From: Pararhizobium sp.
GTDB taxonomy: Bacteria > Pseudomonadota > Alphaproteobacteria > Rhizobiales > Rhizobiaceae
Assembly: GCA_030655075.1 (NCBI GenBank)
Contig: JAURWE010000061.1
Span: 62,001-126,000, forward strand
DNA: 64,000 nucleotides
Reading direction: 5' to 3'
This document shows, piece by piece, positions 14,989 through 22,598 of the stretch (position 1 is its first letter; each line of letters begins with the position of its first letter). Position numbers and translations under genes: made by a program. The notes below the pieces were generated by a model. That model had not been told where the DNA came from, ran no database searches, and saw only the letters and a program-made list of their open reading frames with translations.

Positions 14989-16250
14989 TGCAATTCCTCG
15001 ACGGGCGAGTCTCGCTGCACATTGGCGACTGCATGGACCAAATGGCTCTTATGGAGCCGGACAGCGTCGATTGCGTCGTGACTTCGCCGCCCTACTGGGG
15101 CTTGAGAGATTATGGTGTCGAAGGCCAGATCGGCCTAGAGCCTACGCTTTCCGATCATCTCGACGTCATGGTTCGAGTCTTCGAAGCGGTCAAGCGCGTG
15201 TTGAAGCCAACGGGCACGCTCTGGGTGAACTATGGGGACTGCTATGCCACAACGCCGAACGGGCGCAGCGCGGCCGATACCAAGGCCGCAGGCAATGATG
15301 ACCGCACATTCCGCGATAAGCCGTTCTCGACGATCGGCGGCAGCCTGAAATCGAAAGACCTCTGCATGATCCCGAACCGTCTTGCCATCGCGCTTCAGGA
15401 CGCCGGCTGGTGGGTTCGCAGTGAGATCATCTGGGGCAAGTCCAACCCTATGCCGGACAGTTCCGGCAACCAGCGACCATCGACAGCCCATGAGAAGATT
15501 TTCAAGTTCACCAAATCGTCTGACGCGGATGTTTGGCGCGCCCGCGACACGGGGGAGGTTTCGTTCAATCCTGACCTTTCCGAACGTTGCTCGCTGATCA
15601 CCGACCCAAGCAGGGATGGCGCTCGCTGGATGCGTTTAGGTTCCTATTACGACGCCGAGACGGTGAAACAGGGCAGAACACAAGATGAAGACGCGGCAAC
15701 ATTTCGCGGTGGCTCTTACGTCGGTGGGAAGCCCGGCAAACGAACGGTAACGGGGAACAAACGTGTAAAGATGCCAGACGGCTGGGACACGGGCGAAGGC
15801 GGGCACGGGTCACGTCATCGTCGCGGTCGCGAGGCCGGGAAGATGATCGAGGTCACACCACGTCATCAGGGGCACATCAATCACACGGGACTGGACGAAC
15901 TAGGTCGCGGCGATGGGCGCCTGCTTCGGAATTATGAACCTGCGCCCTTGTCGGTCTGGGAGATGGCCACGCAGGCGTTCTCCGAAGCCCACTTCGCCAC
16001 GTTTCCACCAGAGCTTGCCGAGCGCTGCATTCTCGCTGGCTGCCCCAAGGATGGGCTTGTGCTTGACCCGTTCGGCGGCGCTGGAACAACGGCGCTGGTT
16101 GCGCTTCGTCACGGTCGCCGGGCCGCGCTGATCGAACTCAATCCCGAATATGCCGAGATCACCCGTCGGCGTATCGAGCGGGAATGGCGGGTTCGGCCAA
16201 AGCAGACCCGTGATGATTTCGGGCCTCTCTTTGCAGGGAGCGCAGCATGA
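14985..16250 (+). CDS. Beta-class DNA methyltransferase (N6-adenine or N4-cytosine)
   Basis: This 421-residue protein has the catalytic TSPPYWGLRDYG motif (motif IV, residues 33-44) near the N-terminus and the AdoMet-binding DPFGGAGTTALVAL motif (motif I) near residue 365, the order that defines the beta class. SPPY fits either N4-cytosine or N6-adenine methylation. The region 160-330 is the target-recognition part and is rich in charged residues. No restriction nuclease adjoins, so it is an orphan methylase, likely protecting phage DNA or altering host gene control. Confidence 0.88.
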   Translation: MMQFLDGRVSLHIGDCMDQMALMEPDSVDCVVTSPPYWGLRDYGVEGQIGLEPTLSDHLDVMVRVFEAVKRVLKPTGTLWVNYGDCYATTPNGRSAADTKAAGNDDRTFRDKPFSTIGGSLKSKDLCMIPNRLAIALQDAGWWVRSEIIWGKSNPMPDSSGNQRPSTAHEKIFKFTKSSDADVWRARDTGEVSFNPDLSERCSLITDPSRDGARWMRLGSYYDAETVKQGRTQDEDAATFRGGSYVGGKPGKRTVTGNKRVKMPDGWDTGEGGHGSRHRRGREAGKMIEVTPRHQGHINHTGLDELGRGDGRLLRNYEPAPLSVWEMATQAFSEAHFATFPPELAERCILAGCPKDGLVLDPFGGAGTTALVALRHGRRAALIELNPEYAEITRRRIEREWRVRPKQTRDDFGPLFAGSAA

Positions 16251-17725
16251 CCGTCCAAGCTCTCACACGCGAACAGGCGGACATGCACTCCGGGGCCCGG
16301 CGCAACCTTCCGGCCAACATCGATGCGGAACAGGCGCTGCTTGGCGCCCTGCTAATCAAGAACGACGCAATGGGTGCTATCCCGGCCTCGTTCGACAGCG
16401 GCCATTTCTTCGTTCCGATCCACCGGATGATTTACGACGAGATCGCCCGCGTCCACGCCTCCGGACGCCTCGCAAATCCGGTGACGATCCGCGCAGCTCT
16501 CCCAAGCAATGAGATGATCGGCGACATGACGATTCCGCAATACATGGCGAGGATGGCGGCCGAGGCCGTGTCTATCGGCATGGTCGGCGAGTATGCCACC
16601 ACCATAACCTTCGACGCCATGCGCCGGGGCATGATCTTGATCGGGCAGCAGGCGGAAGATGCTGGGTACGATCAAGCCGACGAAAGCACGTTCATGGAGC
16701 AGGGCGACGCTCTCCGCGCGCAGTTTGAGCGCGTCATGAAGGGCTTGGAAGGCGAAGACGAGATCACGCTTGCAGACGCAGCCGACGCCGCGCTTGACGC
16801 CACCAGTGACGCCTACAGAGGCAAAGGCATGATCGGGGTTGATTTTGGCTTTGCGCCGTTAATGGGGCTGATCGGTCCGGCAATGCCCGGCCAGTTGATC
16901 GTCATTGGCGGCGGCACCAAGCAAGGCAAGTCCAGCATGATCGAGCAGGTTGTCATGGGCGCTGCAATGAATGGACATCCGGTCTGGGTCTACTCCGGAG
17001 AAATGCAGGGTGAAGAGCTCGCCCACCGCGCTTTGTCCCGCGTTACCGACATTCAGGCATGGCGGCAGATGCGCGGCAAAGTCTCTGAGGCCGAATATGA
17101 AAAGCTCATGGCCGCAAAGCGCAATGCTGAAACCTGGCAGCGCCGGGTGTTCCTCCGCGACAAACCGATGAACATGACGCAGATCGAAAGGGCGGTTGAG
17201 AACTTCTCCAAACGTCATCCGGGAGGCATGGCCGTCATCGACCATATCGGGCTGGTGGAGCGGGATAAGGCGACGTCCCGGATGACTGAGCAGGAATTCG
17301 GGCCGGTCATCACACGGTCATCCAAGATGCTTGCGAACAAGGCCGGGGTCCCGATCTTCGCTGCGGCACAGCTGAAGAAGAACACCTTCGTTTCCGATGA
17401 CCGGAAAAGCAACCGGGCGACATTTCTGCAGTCGATCAACCGCCGGCCGCGCTTCACCGATCTGATCGGCGCGTGTGAGAAGGATGCAAACCACGTCATC
17501 ATTCCATTTCGGGCCGAGCCGATCCTTGAAGAGTTGAAGCCGTCTGAAAGTGCCGACAGCTTCGGCGATTGGGAATCGGTCATGTCCACGATCAAGGACA
17601 AGGCCGAAATCATTCTGGCGCTGTCGCGGCATACCCGGTGGCCGCAGCGGAAAGAGGTCGGCTGGAACGGGCCCAAGACCCAGTTTGAAGATCTGGCGGC
17701 GATTGATCAGGGGAGGTTCCTTTGA
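16247..17725 (+). CDS. DnaB-type replicative helicase
   Basis: The 492-residue protein starts with a DnaB N-terminal domain (NIDAEQALLGALLIKNDAM, VHASGRLANPVTI, YMARMAAEA) and has a RecA-fold C-terminal domain: Walker A GGGTKQGKSS near residue 220, YSGEMQGEELAHRALS, Walker B AVIDHIGLVE, and the H3-like FAAAQLKK. It unwinds DNA at the phage replication fork. No loader or primase gene is obvious beside it, though a DnaA-like protein lies 2 kb downstream. Four-base overlaps on both sides. Confidence 0.9.
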   Translation: MTVQALTREQADMHSGARRNLPANIDAEQALLGALLIKNDAMGAIPASFDSGHFFVPIHRMIYDEIARVHASGRLANPVTIRAALPSNEMIGDMTIPQYMARMAAEAVSIGMVGEYATTITFDAMRRGMILIGQQAEDAGYDQADESTFMEQGDALRAQFERVMKGLEGEDEITLADAADAALDATSDAYRGKGMIGVDFGFAPLMGLIGPAMPGQLIVIGGGTKQGKSSMIEQVVMGAAMNGHPVWVYSGEMQGEELAHRALSRVTDIQAWRQMRGKVSEAEYEKLMAAKRNAETWQRRVFLRDKPMNMTQIERAVENFSKRHPGGMAVIDHIGLVERDKATSRMTEQEFGPVITRSSKMLANKAGVPIFAAAQLKKNTFVSDDRKSNRATFLQSINRRPRFTDLIGACEKDANHVIIPFRAEPILEELKPSESADSFGDWESVMSTIKDKAEIILALSRHTRWPQRKEVGWNGPKTQFEDLAAIDQGRFL

Positions 17726-18882
17726 ATGTGGCTCTACGTCCCGAACATCTCAACATCCTCTCCATCTGTACCGGAGGCGGTGGTCTCGATCTCGGCGTCG
17801 AGCTGGCAATTCCAAGCGCTCGAACAGTCTGCATGGTGGAGAGGGAAGCCTTCTCGGTCGCGTCACTGGTGGCAGCGATGGAACAAGGGCTCATTCATCC
17901 AGCTCCTGTGTGGAGTGATGCCAGAACCTTTAATGGCAGAGCATGGCGTGGCGCAGTGGACGGCCTCATTGGTGGCATCCCGTGCCAGCCTCACAGCCTC
18001 GCCGGCCGAAAGCAGGGAAGCAACGACGCCCGCGACCTCTGGTCGACAGCTCGCCGCATCATCGTCCAGTCGGGCGCGTGGTTTGTCGTCATCGAAAACG
18101 TCGGAGGCATGCTCGCGGCGGGGTCTGACGAAATCGCTGGCGCGCAACGCGTATTCCGAGACCTTTCAAAGCTTGGTTTCGAGGTTGAGGGAGGATTGTT
18201 CACGGCGTCAGAAGTCGGCGCGAGCCACCAGCGGGAACGGGTCATCATCCTTGGCGTGGCTGACACCGTCTGCGAACGAGGACGCGGCAGGGACGGTGGA
18301 CGGCAAGATGCAGCGCATGCTGACCCATCAGGCCAAGGAAGTGTCGGACCAGTGGTCGACCCCAAGAGCATCGGACGCAGAGAAGGGAGGCCCCAATCAG
18401 GCTTTCGGAGCGGGCGGGGTTCCTCTGCCGGCCCAGGCGGTTCAATGGGCAACTCCTCGGGTATCGTCGGAGAGGACATCATCAGGGGCCTTGGAAAGAC
18501 CGGACAGCGTGTCATCGCTCTCGATCGCCCAGCAGGCGGAAATGGTCATGGGGGAAGTGCCGCGGGAGATCTTTCTCGTGAGCGAGAAGACGCAGCGCCG
18601 TCTTGGCTTCGACCCCTCTTTGCTCCGGGACCAGCTGACTTATCCAGTTGGTGCGACACTCTCGCATCCTCGCCGGAGCTTGAACCCGCTTTTCGTCGAG
18701 TGGCTGATGGGCTGGCCTCCCGCATGGACATTGGTCGCGTGGACCGACTTCGCATGCTCGGAAACGGAGTTGTCCCACTTCAAGCAGCGTATGCGCTCCG
18801 CACTCTTGTCACTCGGCTTGCCGCAAGCGGCTCCGCCGGCGCAGCTCACATTGTTCGGATGATGGAAGGATTGGAGAATTGA
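17722..18882 (+). CDS. DNA (cytosine-5) methyltransferase
   Basis: In this 386-residue protein, motif I is LSICTGGGGLDLGVELA (13-29), motif IV GGIPCQPHSLAG contains catalytic Cys88, motif VI is VIENVGG (123-129), motif VIII HQRERVIILG (169-178) and the C-terminal motifs IX-X are RVDRLRMLGNGVVPLQAAYALRTL. Residues 183-300, the target-recognition region, are low in complexity and rich in G, R and S. The same stretch is open in the +1 frame, described separately. It is one of two orphan methylases that flank the helicase gene. Confidence 0.87.
   Translation: MNVALRPEHLNILSICTGGGGLDLGVELAIPSARTVCMVEREAFSVASLVAAMEQGLIHPAPVWSDARTFNGRAWRGAVDGLIGGIPCQPHSLAGRKQGSNDARDLWSTARRIIVQSGAWFVVIENVGGMLAAGSDEIAGAQRVFRDLSKLGFEVEGGLFTASEVGASHQRERVIILGVADTVCERGRGRDGGRQDAAHADPSGQGSVGPVVDPKSIGRREGRPQSGFRSGRGSSAGPGGSMGNSSGIVGEDIIRGLGKTGQRVIALDRPAGGNGHGGSAAGDLSREREDAAPSWLRPLFAPGPADLSSWCDTLASSPELEPAFRRVADGLASRMDIGRVDRLRMLGNGVVPLQAAYALRTLVTRLAASGSAGAAHIVRMMEGLEN
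18245..18862 (+). other. Second coding frame inside the cytosine methyltransferase gene
   Basis: The frame one base ahead of the methyltransferase is open for the whole gene (17726-18862). From about 18245 it looks like protein: LAWLTPSANED, WSTPRASDAEKGG and WATPRVSS, then NPLFVEWLMGWPPAWT (codons from 18683) and ACSETELSHFKQRMRSALLSLG. TPxAxD repeats and an NPxFVEWLMGWP element are features I associate with C-terminal parts of other phage methylase-linked proteins. ATG codons at 18308 and 18542 could start it, or a frameshift could join it to the methylase. Expression is unproven. Confidence 0.45.
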
Positions 18883-19172
18883 ACCACTATTCAGGCTACG
18901 CACACGCCGTCCCGTCCGGATGGTGGGCCATGGTTCGCTTTGCCCGCGACGGACGCCCTAAGCCGATCCTGGGCGATAGCGGGGCGCCTGTCGTCTACCC
19001 GACCGAGCTTGAAGCTGTGAAGGCGGTAAACGCCTCGCTGCTTCGGTATTTCAACGGGGATTACCTCGTCCGTGCCGGGGATAGGTGCTCGGCCGCCAAG
19101 TCTGCGGCCAACCGGCTGTTCAAGAAGGGCGGCGGCACGATCGAGGTTGAGCGCAAGGGGGTGCGGGCATGA
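18879..19172 (+). CDS. Small hypothetical protein
   Basis: The 97-residue product starts at TTG 18879 (TTGA overlap with the methylase stop). It begins HYSGYAHAVPSGWWAMVRFARDGRPKPILGD and has a helical middle (ELEAVKAVNASLLRYFNGDY) and basic tail. This composition recurs in phage proteins of unknown function. Confidence 0.6.
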   Translation: MNHYSGYAHAVPSGWWAMVRFARDGRPKPILGDSGAPVVYPTELEAVKAVNASLLRYFNGDYLVRAGDRCSAAKSAANRLFKKGGGTIEVERKGVRA

Positions 19173-19660
19173 GCAAGAGACCACGGCTTTACCTCGATCT
19201 GGACGGCGTCATGGCCGATTTCGATGCGCATTTCCCGGCGCTGTTCGGTGTCGACCACCGCGAAATGCTGGACGACGATATGTGGGCAACCATCAACGGG
19301 CACACATCCTATTTCCGCGACATGCCGCTGATGCCGGGCGCCAAAGAATTCTACGACCGGATATCCTGGCTCAATCCGATCATCCTGACGGCCTGCCCGA
19401 AGTCGAACTATGCCCACGTTGCCCGGCAGAAGCGCGAATGGGTACGGGAGCATCTGTCCTCGTCCTGCCACATCCTTCCGGTGATGGGTGGCCGCAACAA
19501 GCCGCTGTTTATGCATTCGAGGGGAGATATTCTCGTCGACGACTTCGAACGAAACATCAGAGCTTGGCGGGAAGAGGGCGGGTTCGGCATCCTTCATACT
19601 GACTTCGCCATATCGCGGAATGCGATTGAAGATGAGATGGTCCGGAGTGCAGCAGCATGA
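19169..19660 (+). CDS. HAD-family 5'(3')-deoxyribonucleotidase-like protein
   Basis: The 163-residue protein begins LYLDLDGVMADFDAHFPALFG, the DxDG catalytic loop of HAD phosphatases with D10 and D12. IILTACPK gives motif II and GDILVDDFERNIRAWREEGG motifs III-IV. This matches the NT5C type of deoxyribonucleotidases that dephosphorylate dNMPs. In a phage it may adjust nucleotide pools, perhaps with the methylases. Four-base overlaps with both neighbours. Confidence 0.8.
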   Translation: MSKRPRLYLDLDGVMADFDAHFPALFGVDHREMLDDDMWATINGHTSYFRDMPLMPGAKEFYDRISWLNPIILTACPKSNYAHVARQKREWVREHLSSSCHILPVMGGRNKPLFMHSRGDILVDDFERNIRAWREEGGFGILHTDFAISRNAIEDEMVRSAAA

Positions 19661-20109
19661 TGCAGGTCCAGATCGCCCCAATTTCATCTATTGACCAATA
19701 CCTGCGAGAGGCAGCTGCGCGACGGCGCCGGCTGATGGGCAAGCCCGCACGACAGCAGAACTCCACACGATTGCCCGAAGCGCAGCCTGGGGGACGATAC
19801 TACGATGCGCACGTTACTGCTTGGCGAGAGTGGAAGGAGGCGAGGCCGGTGGGAAATCTGCGGCGCTATATCGTCGGCCGTTGCATAGAGCTCGGGGCCA
19901 ACTATGCCCAGATTGTCGGTCCATCCCGGCGCAGGAGCATTTCTGACGAGCGGCAGTTGCTCGCTTGGGAGATCAAGACCGTGGTGAAGCCGGAAATCAG
20001 TTTCGTCGAGCTCGGGCGCATCTTCGGTGGGCGAGACCACACGACGATGATGCATGCGGTAAGCAAAATAGAGGCGATCAAGCAGAGGGAGAAAGCCAAT
20101 GCAGGTTGA
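19657..20109 (+). CDS. DnaA domain IV-like DNA-binding protein
   Basis: In the 150-residue protein, the last 70 residues follow the DnaA C-terminal (box-binding) domain: EIKTVVKPEISFVELGRIFG and GRDHTTMMHAVSKIE, the latter being the DnaA signature loop (RDHTTVxxA). The AAA+ part of DnaA is absent; a DnaA-C-like helix (GRCIELGANYAQIVGPSRRR) precedes it. It may bind DnaA-box-like sites to recruit the phage helicase or compete with the host initiator. It overlaps the next gene by 11 bases. Confidence 0.8.
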   Translation: MMQVQIAPISSIDQYLREAAARRRRLMGKPARQQNSTRLPEAQPGGRYYDAHVTAWREWKEARPVGNLRRYIVGRCIELGANYAQIVGPSRRRSISDERQLLAWEIKTVVKPEISFVELGRIFGGRDHTTMMHAVSKIEAIKQREKANAG

Positions 20110-20545
20110 CCCCCGCGTCGAACGCATCTGCACGGAATACGGCATCCGGATCGTCGACGCCCGGCGGTATCCTGAAATCGGCGAGACAAGAGCCGTCGCC
20201 ACCATGGACCGGATCCTGAAGAACTTCGGTGAGGATCACTTCCGCATGGTGCTGACCACACTTGCCGAAACTTCGAACAACAAGGCCCTCCTGGACGAAT
20301 ACGGGCTGTGGATGGCGTCCGACATGGTCATGGCCTGCCGAGGCATTGTGGAGGCAAATACGAGCGATTGGCTCGAACTCTGGGACGCTCTCCCGCTAGG
20401 ACAGCTTCAATTCATTGCGCAAGAACTATCCGGCATCTGCCCGCAGCGACATGTGCTGTCTGGAATGGTATATGAACGGGTGTTCCGCCGCTTTGGCCCG
20501 AACGCTGCGCAGACCGATCTTTTCGACGACAGGAGACAGGCATGA
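20099..20545 (+). CDS. Hypothetical protein of alphaproteobacterial prophages
   Basis: This 148-residue protein contains GETRAVATMDRILKNFGEDHFRMVLTTLAETSNNKALLDEYGLWM, a mostly helical domain that I have seen next to DnaA-like genes in rhizobial prophages. No function is known to me. It overlaps the DnaA-like gene by 11 bases and the next by four. Confidence 0.66.
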   Translation: MQVDPRVERICTEYGIRIVDARRYPEIGETRAVATMDRILKNFGEDHFRMVLTTLAETSNNKALLDEYGLWMASDMVMACRGIVEANTSDWLELWDALPLGQLQFIAQELSGICPQRHVLSGMVYERVFRRFGPNAAQTDLFDDRRQA

Positions 20546-21180
20546 CCAGTGAGGAAATCACCGAACTCTTCATCCAGGCTGCGGAAGTTGACCGGCGTCT
20601 GCCTGACACAGCACGCCCGGCCCGGTTGAAGGCGCAGGCACTGCCTTACGTCCACAGCGACGCCGATCAAGCGGGTTGGGGCGGTGAGCGGTACTCCGAA
20701 GAGCGAGATGCATTCTGGGACAGCCGATCGACACGCCTCAAGACCGCCGATATCGCTATCTGGGAACGGGCCAACGAACTGATTAAGATCGTCACCGACG
20801 AAAGCCAACGCCGGTGCCTGTGGCGGTGGGCAAAAGCCAAGGCTGGAGGCCGTTCATTCTCGATCTGGTGCCGTGAGGAAGGCATTCACGTCGAGACCGG
20901 GCGCAGGCGGAAAGATCGGGCAATCGCAAAAATTGAGCAAAGGTTTGCCCGCAACACTTTGCAAAATAACGATATTACACTGTTTGACCTGTTGCCTGTT
21001 GCCCCGGAAATCAGCGATATTTCAGTCAACATCGCAGCACCTGTCCGGAAATACACATGGCGAGACGATGAGGCTTTCAGCCCGGTCGCGGTTCCCGAAC
21101 TTCGGGACTTCTCATGGGCCGACAAGCGGAATGAAATGCGCCGCCAGCGCGAGGCGAAGAAGCGCCAGCAGGCGGCATGA
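20542..21180 (+). CDS. DUF6362-like protein, last gene of the early operon
   Basis: The 212-residue protein has WERANELIKIVTDESQRRCLWRWAKAKAGGRSFSIWCREEGIHVETGRRRKDRAIAKI, a helix-turn-helix-like arrangement with basic residues, common in alphaproteobacterial phage proteins. The last part is charged. It may be a late-gene regulator, since it is the final gene before the terminator and terminase genes; that is inference from position. Confidence 0.62.
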   Translation: MTSEEITELFIQAAEVDRRLPDTARPARLKAQALPYVHSDADQAGWGGERYSEERDAFWDSRSTRLKTADIAIWERANELIKIVTDESQRRCLWRWAKAKAGGRSFSIWCREEGIHVETGRRRKDRAIAKIEQRFARNTLQNNDITLFDLLPVAPEISDISVNIAAPVRKYTWRDDEAFSPVAVPELRDFSWADKRNEMRRQREAKKRQQAA

Positions 21181-21205
21181 AGATCGGGCGGCGGATTGCA
21201 GCCGA

Positions 21206-21280
21206 GCATGGGGAAAACCTGCAAACGAATCCCATGCGAGTTGGATAATAGGCGGTGGAAAGCCCACGTAGACCGCCACC
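21206..21280 (+). other. Structured intergenic segment, candidate RNA
   Basis: After the early operon stop (21180), GCATGGG (21206-21212) pairs with CCCATGC (21231-21237) and GGCGGT (21251-21256) with ACCGCC (21272-21277), followed by the terminator at 21316. No reading frame of note crosses the region, so it may give a small RNA or a structured leader at the early-late border. Confidence 0.4.
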
Positions 21281-21315
21281 CTTCGGGGCCGACTATGGTG
21301 CGCCCGGTAGATTTC

Positions 21316-21341
21316 AACCCCGTCAGCAATGGCGGGGTTTT
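21316..21341 (+). terminator. Rho-independent terminator of the early operon
   Basis: AACCCCG (21316-21322) pairs with CGGGGTT (21333-21339) around a 10-base loop and is followed by a short T run. It lies between the early genes and the small membrane protein gene that leads the late region. Confidence 0.7.
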
Positions 21342-21359
21342 GTGTTGGAGGAGAGGGAT

Positions 21360-21545
21360 GTGGGTAAAGCCATCGTCAGGCAGCTAAAGGGCTGGCTCAC
21401 TCTCCGGTTCAGCATCAAGGGCGATGAGGCCTCTTTCGAAATCGGATGGTTTTGGATTGCCCTGATCATCGTGCTTCTCCTCACATCCTGCCATTCGACG
21501 TCCGATTGGACAGAATACCAGCGCATCTACGAGCAGACCCGATGA
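21360..21545 (+). CDS. Small membrane protein with LTSC motif
   Basis: A GGAGGAG ribosome-binding site ends seven bases before GTG 21360, which supports this start for a 61-residue protein. One hydrophobic segment (WFWIALIIVLLLTSC, residues about 33-47) ends in a lipobox-like LTSC. The segment is too far from the N-terminus for a classical lipoprotein signal, so a plain membrane anchor is more likely. Function unknown. Confidence 0.55.
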   Translation: MGKAIVRQLKGWLTLRFSIKGDEASFEIGWFWIALIIVLLLTSCHSTSDWTEYQRIYEQTR

Positions 21546-21880
21546 CACCGGAACAGTGGGCAGTCATTTCCGATGACGAGTTCGTCGAGGAAGCCCAGCG
21601 CCGGGTGAACAAAGGCCACTGGTCGCCAGACAGATACATGTCGCAGCATCAGAGCGATGATCGGGCCAAGCTCGACGTTCTCCGCAGCGCGATTATCCGG
21701 GCCAAGGTCGCAAGCATCCACAGCGGAGAAGAGCACCCGGTGCTTATCGCTCTTGCGATCACATGCGATCATCTCGACGGCATCAGCGGCAACCCGCTGC
21801 CAGCCCGGGCATATGCGATCAACACGACGTTCGCCGGAAAGGCGGAGATATACCAGGATCATTCGCCGCGCGCGGCTTAG
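21542..21880 (+). CDS. Hypothetical protein preceding the terminase genes
   Basis: The 112-residue protein starts at an ATG overlapping the previous stop by four bases. It has the sequence DDEFVEEAQRRVNKGHWSPDRYMSQ and a helical C-terminus. Nothing points to an activity. Confidence 0.6.
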   Translation: MTPEQWAVISDDEFVEEAQRRVNKGHWSPDRYMSQHQSDDRAKLDVLRSAIIRAKVASIHSGEEHPVLIALAITCDHLDGISGNPLPARAYAINTTFAGKAEIYQDHSPRAA

Positions 21881-22116
21881 ATTTCCGGCTCAGTTGTAAC
21901 CGTCAGATGCCTCTCATCGATCAGGGCAATCTGTTTCTCAAGCAGATCGATTACCCGCTCATACTGATAGATGCTTGATTGCGTTGTATCTACCCACTCA
22001 GGGGTTTCAGCAGTCTTCTGGCGGCTCGTGAGGTTGTGGTCCTTCATCCATTGGATCTGAGCAAGCGCCTCATCGCGTTGCCTTTCGATCATCTTTTTAT
22101 ATCCCAGCCAGTCCAT
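21877..22116 (-). CDS. Small leftward coiled-coil protein
   Basis: A 79-residue frame on the minus strand fills an otherwise empty 250-base gap before the terminase genes. MDWLGYKKMIERQRDEALAQIQWM and YQYERVIDLLEKQIALIDER are amphipathic helices, giving a coiled-coil look. It is convergent with the preceding gene. Being alone against the operon, it would need its own promoter. Confidence 0.5.
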   Translation of the reverse strand: MDWLGYKKMIERQRDEALAQIQWMKDHNLTSRQKTAETPEWVDTTQSSIYQYERVIDLLEKQIALIDERHLTVTTEPEI

Positions 22117-22136
22117 GTCGCCTCCAAAGGTTCACC

Positions 22137-22598
22137 ATGCCAGTTCTGAAAAACGCACGGCATGAGAAGTTCGCTCAGGCGCTCGCCAAAGGCAAGACGG
22201 CAGATGATGCCTACAAGGATGCGGGTTTCAAGGCCAACCGGGGCAACGCAGCCACGCTTAAAGCAAATCAAAGCATTTCTAAACGGGTGGCAGAAATCCA
22301 AGGGCGCGCGGCCGAACGGGCTGCTGTGTCCATCCAGAGCCTCACGGACGAGCTTGAAGAGGCTCGGGGCATCGCAATAGCGGAGAAGCAATCGAGCGCC
22401 GCTGTGGCCGCGACATTGGGTAAGGCGAAGCTGCATGGTCTGCTCGTCGACAAGAAGCAGCACACCGGTCCGAACGGCGGCCCGATCCAAACCATCGACC
22501 TTTCAAACGTGAGTGCTGATGACCTGGAACGCCTCGAAGCTCTCTTCGGTCCGCTTGCCGGTGGACCCGGCGACGATGATGAGGGCGATCAGGGCTGA
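22137..22598 (+). CDS. terS: Terminase small subunit
   Basis: The 153-residue product opens PVLKNARHEKFAQALAKGKTADDAYKDAGFKANRGNAATLKANQS, the usual helix-turn-helix DNA-recognition domain of terminase small subunits, and has a coiled middle (VSIQSLTDELEEARGIAIAE) for oligomerisation and an acidic tail. It recognises the packaging site on phage DNA and hands it to the large subunit next door. Confidence 0.85.
   Translation: MPVLKNARHEKFAQALAKGKTADDAYKDAGFKANRGNAATLKANQSISKRVAEIQGRAAERAAVSIQSLTDELEEARGIAIAEKQSSAAVAATLGKAKLHGLLVDKKQHTGPNGGPIQTIDLSNVSADDLERLEALFGPLAGGPGDDDEGDQG

Noticed and set aside
21360..21545. Small protein as a classical lipoprotein
   Set aside because: The LTSC motif is preceded by over 30 hydrophilic residues and the hydrophobic stretch, so it is not a normal lipoprotein signal.
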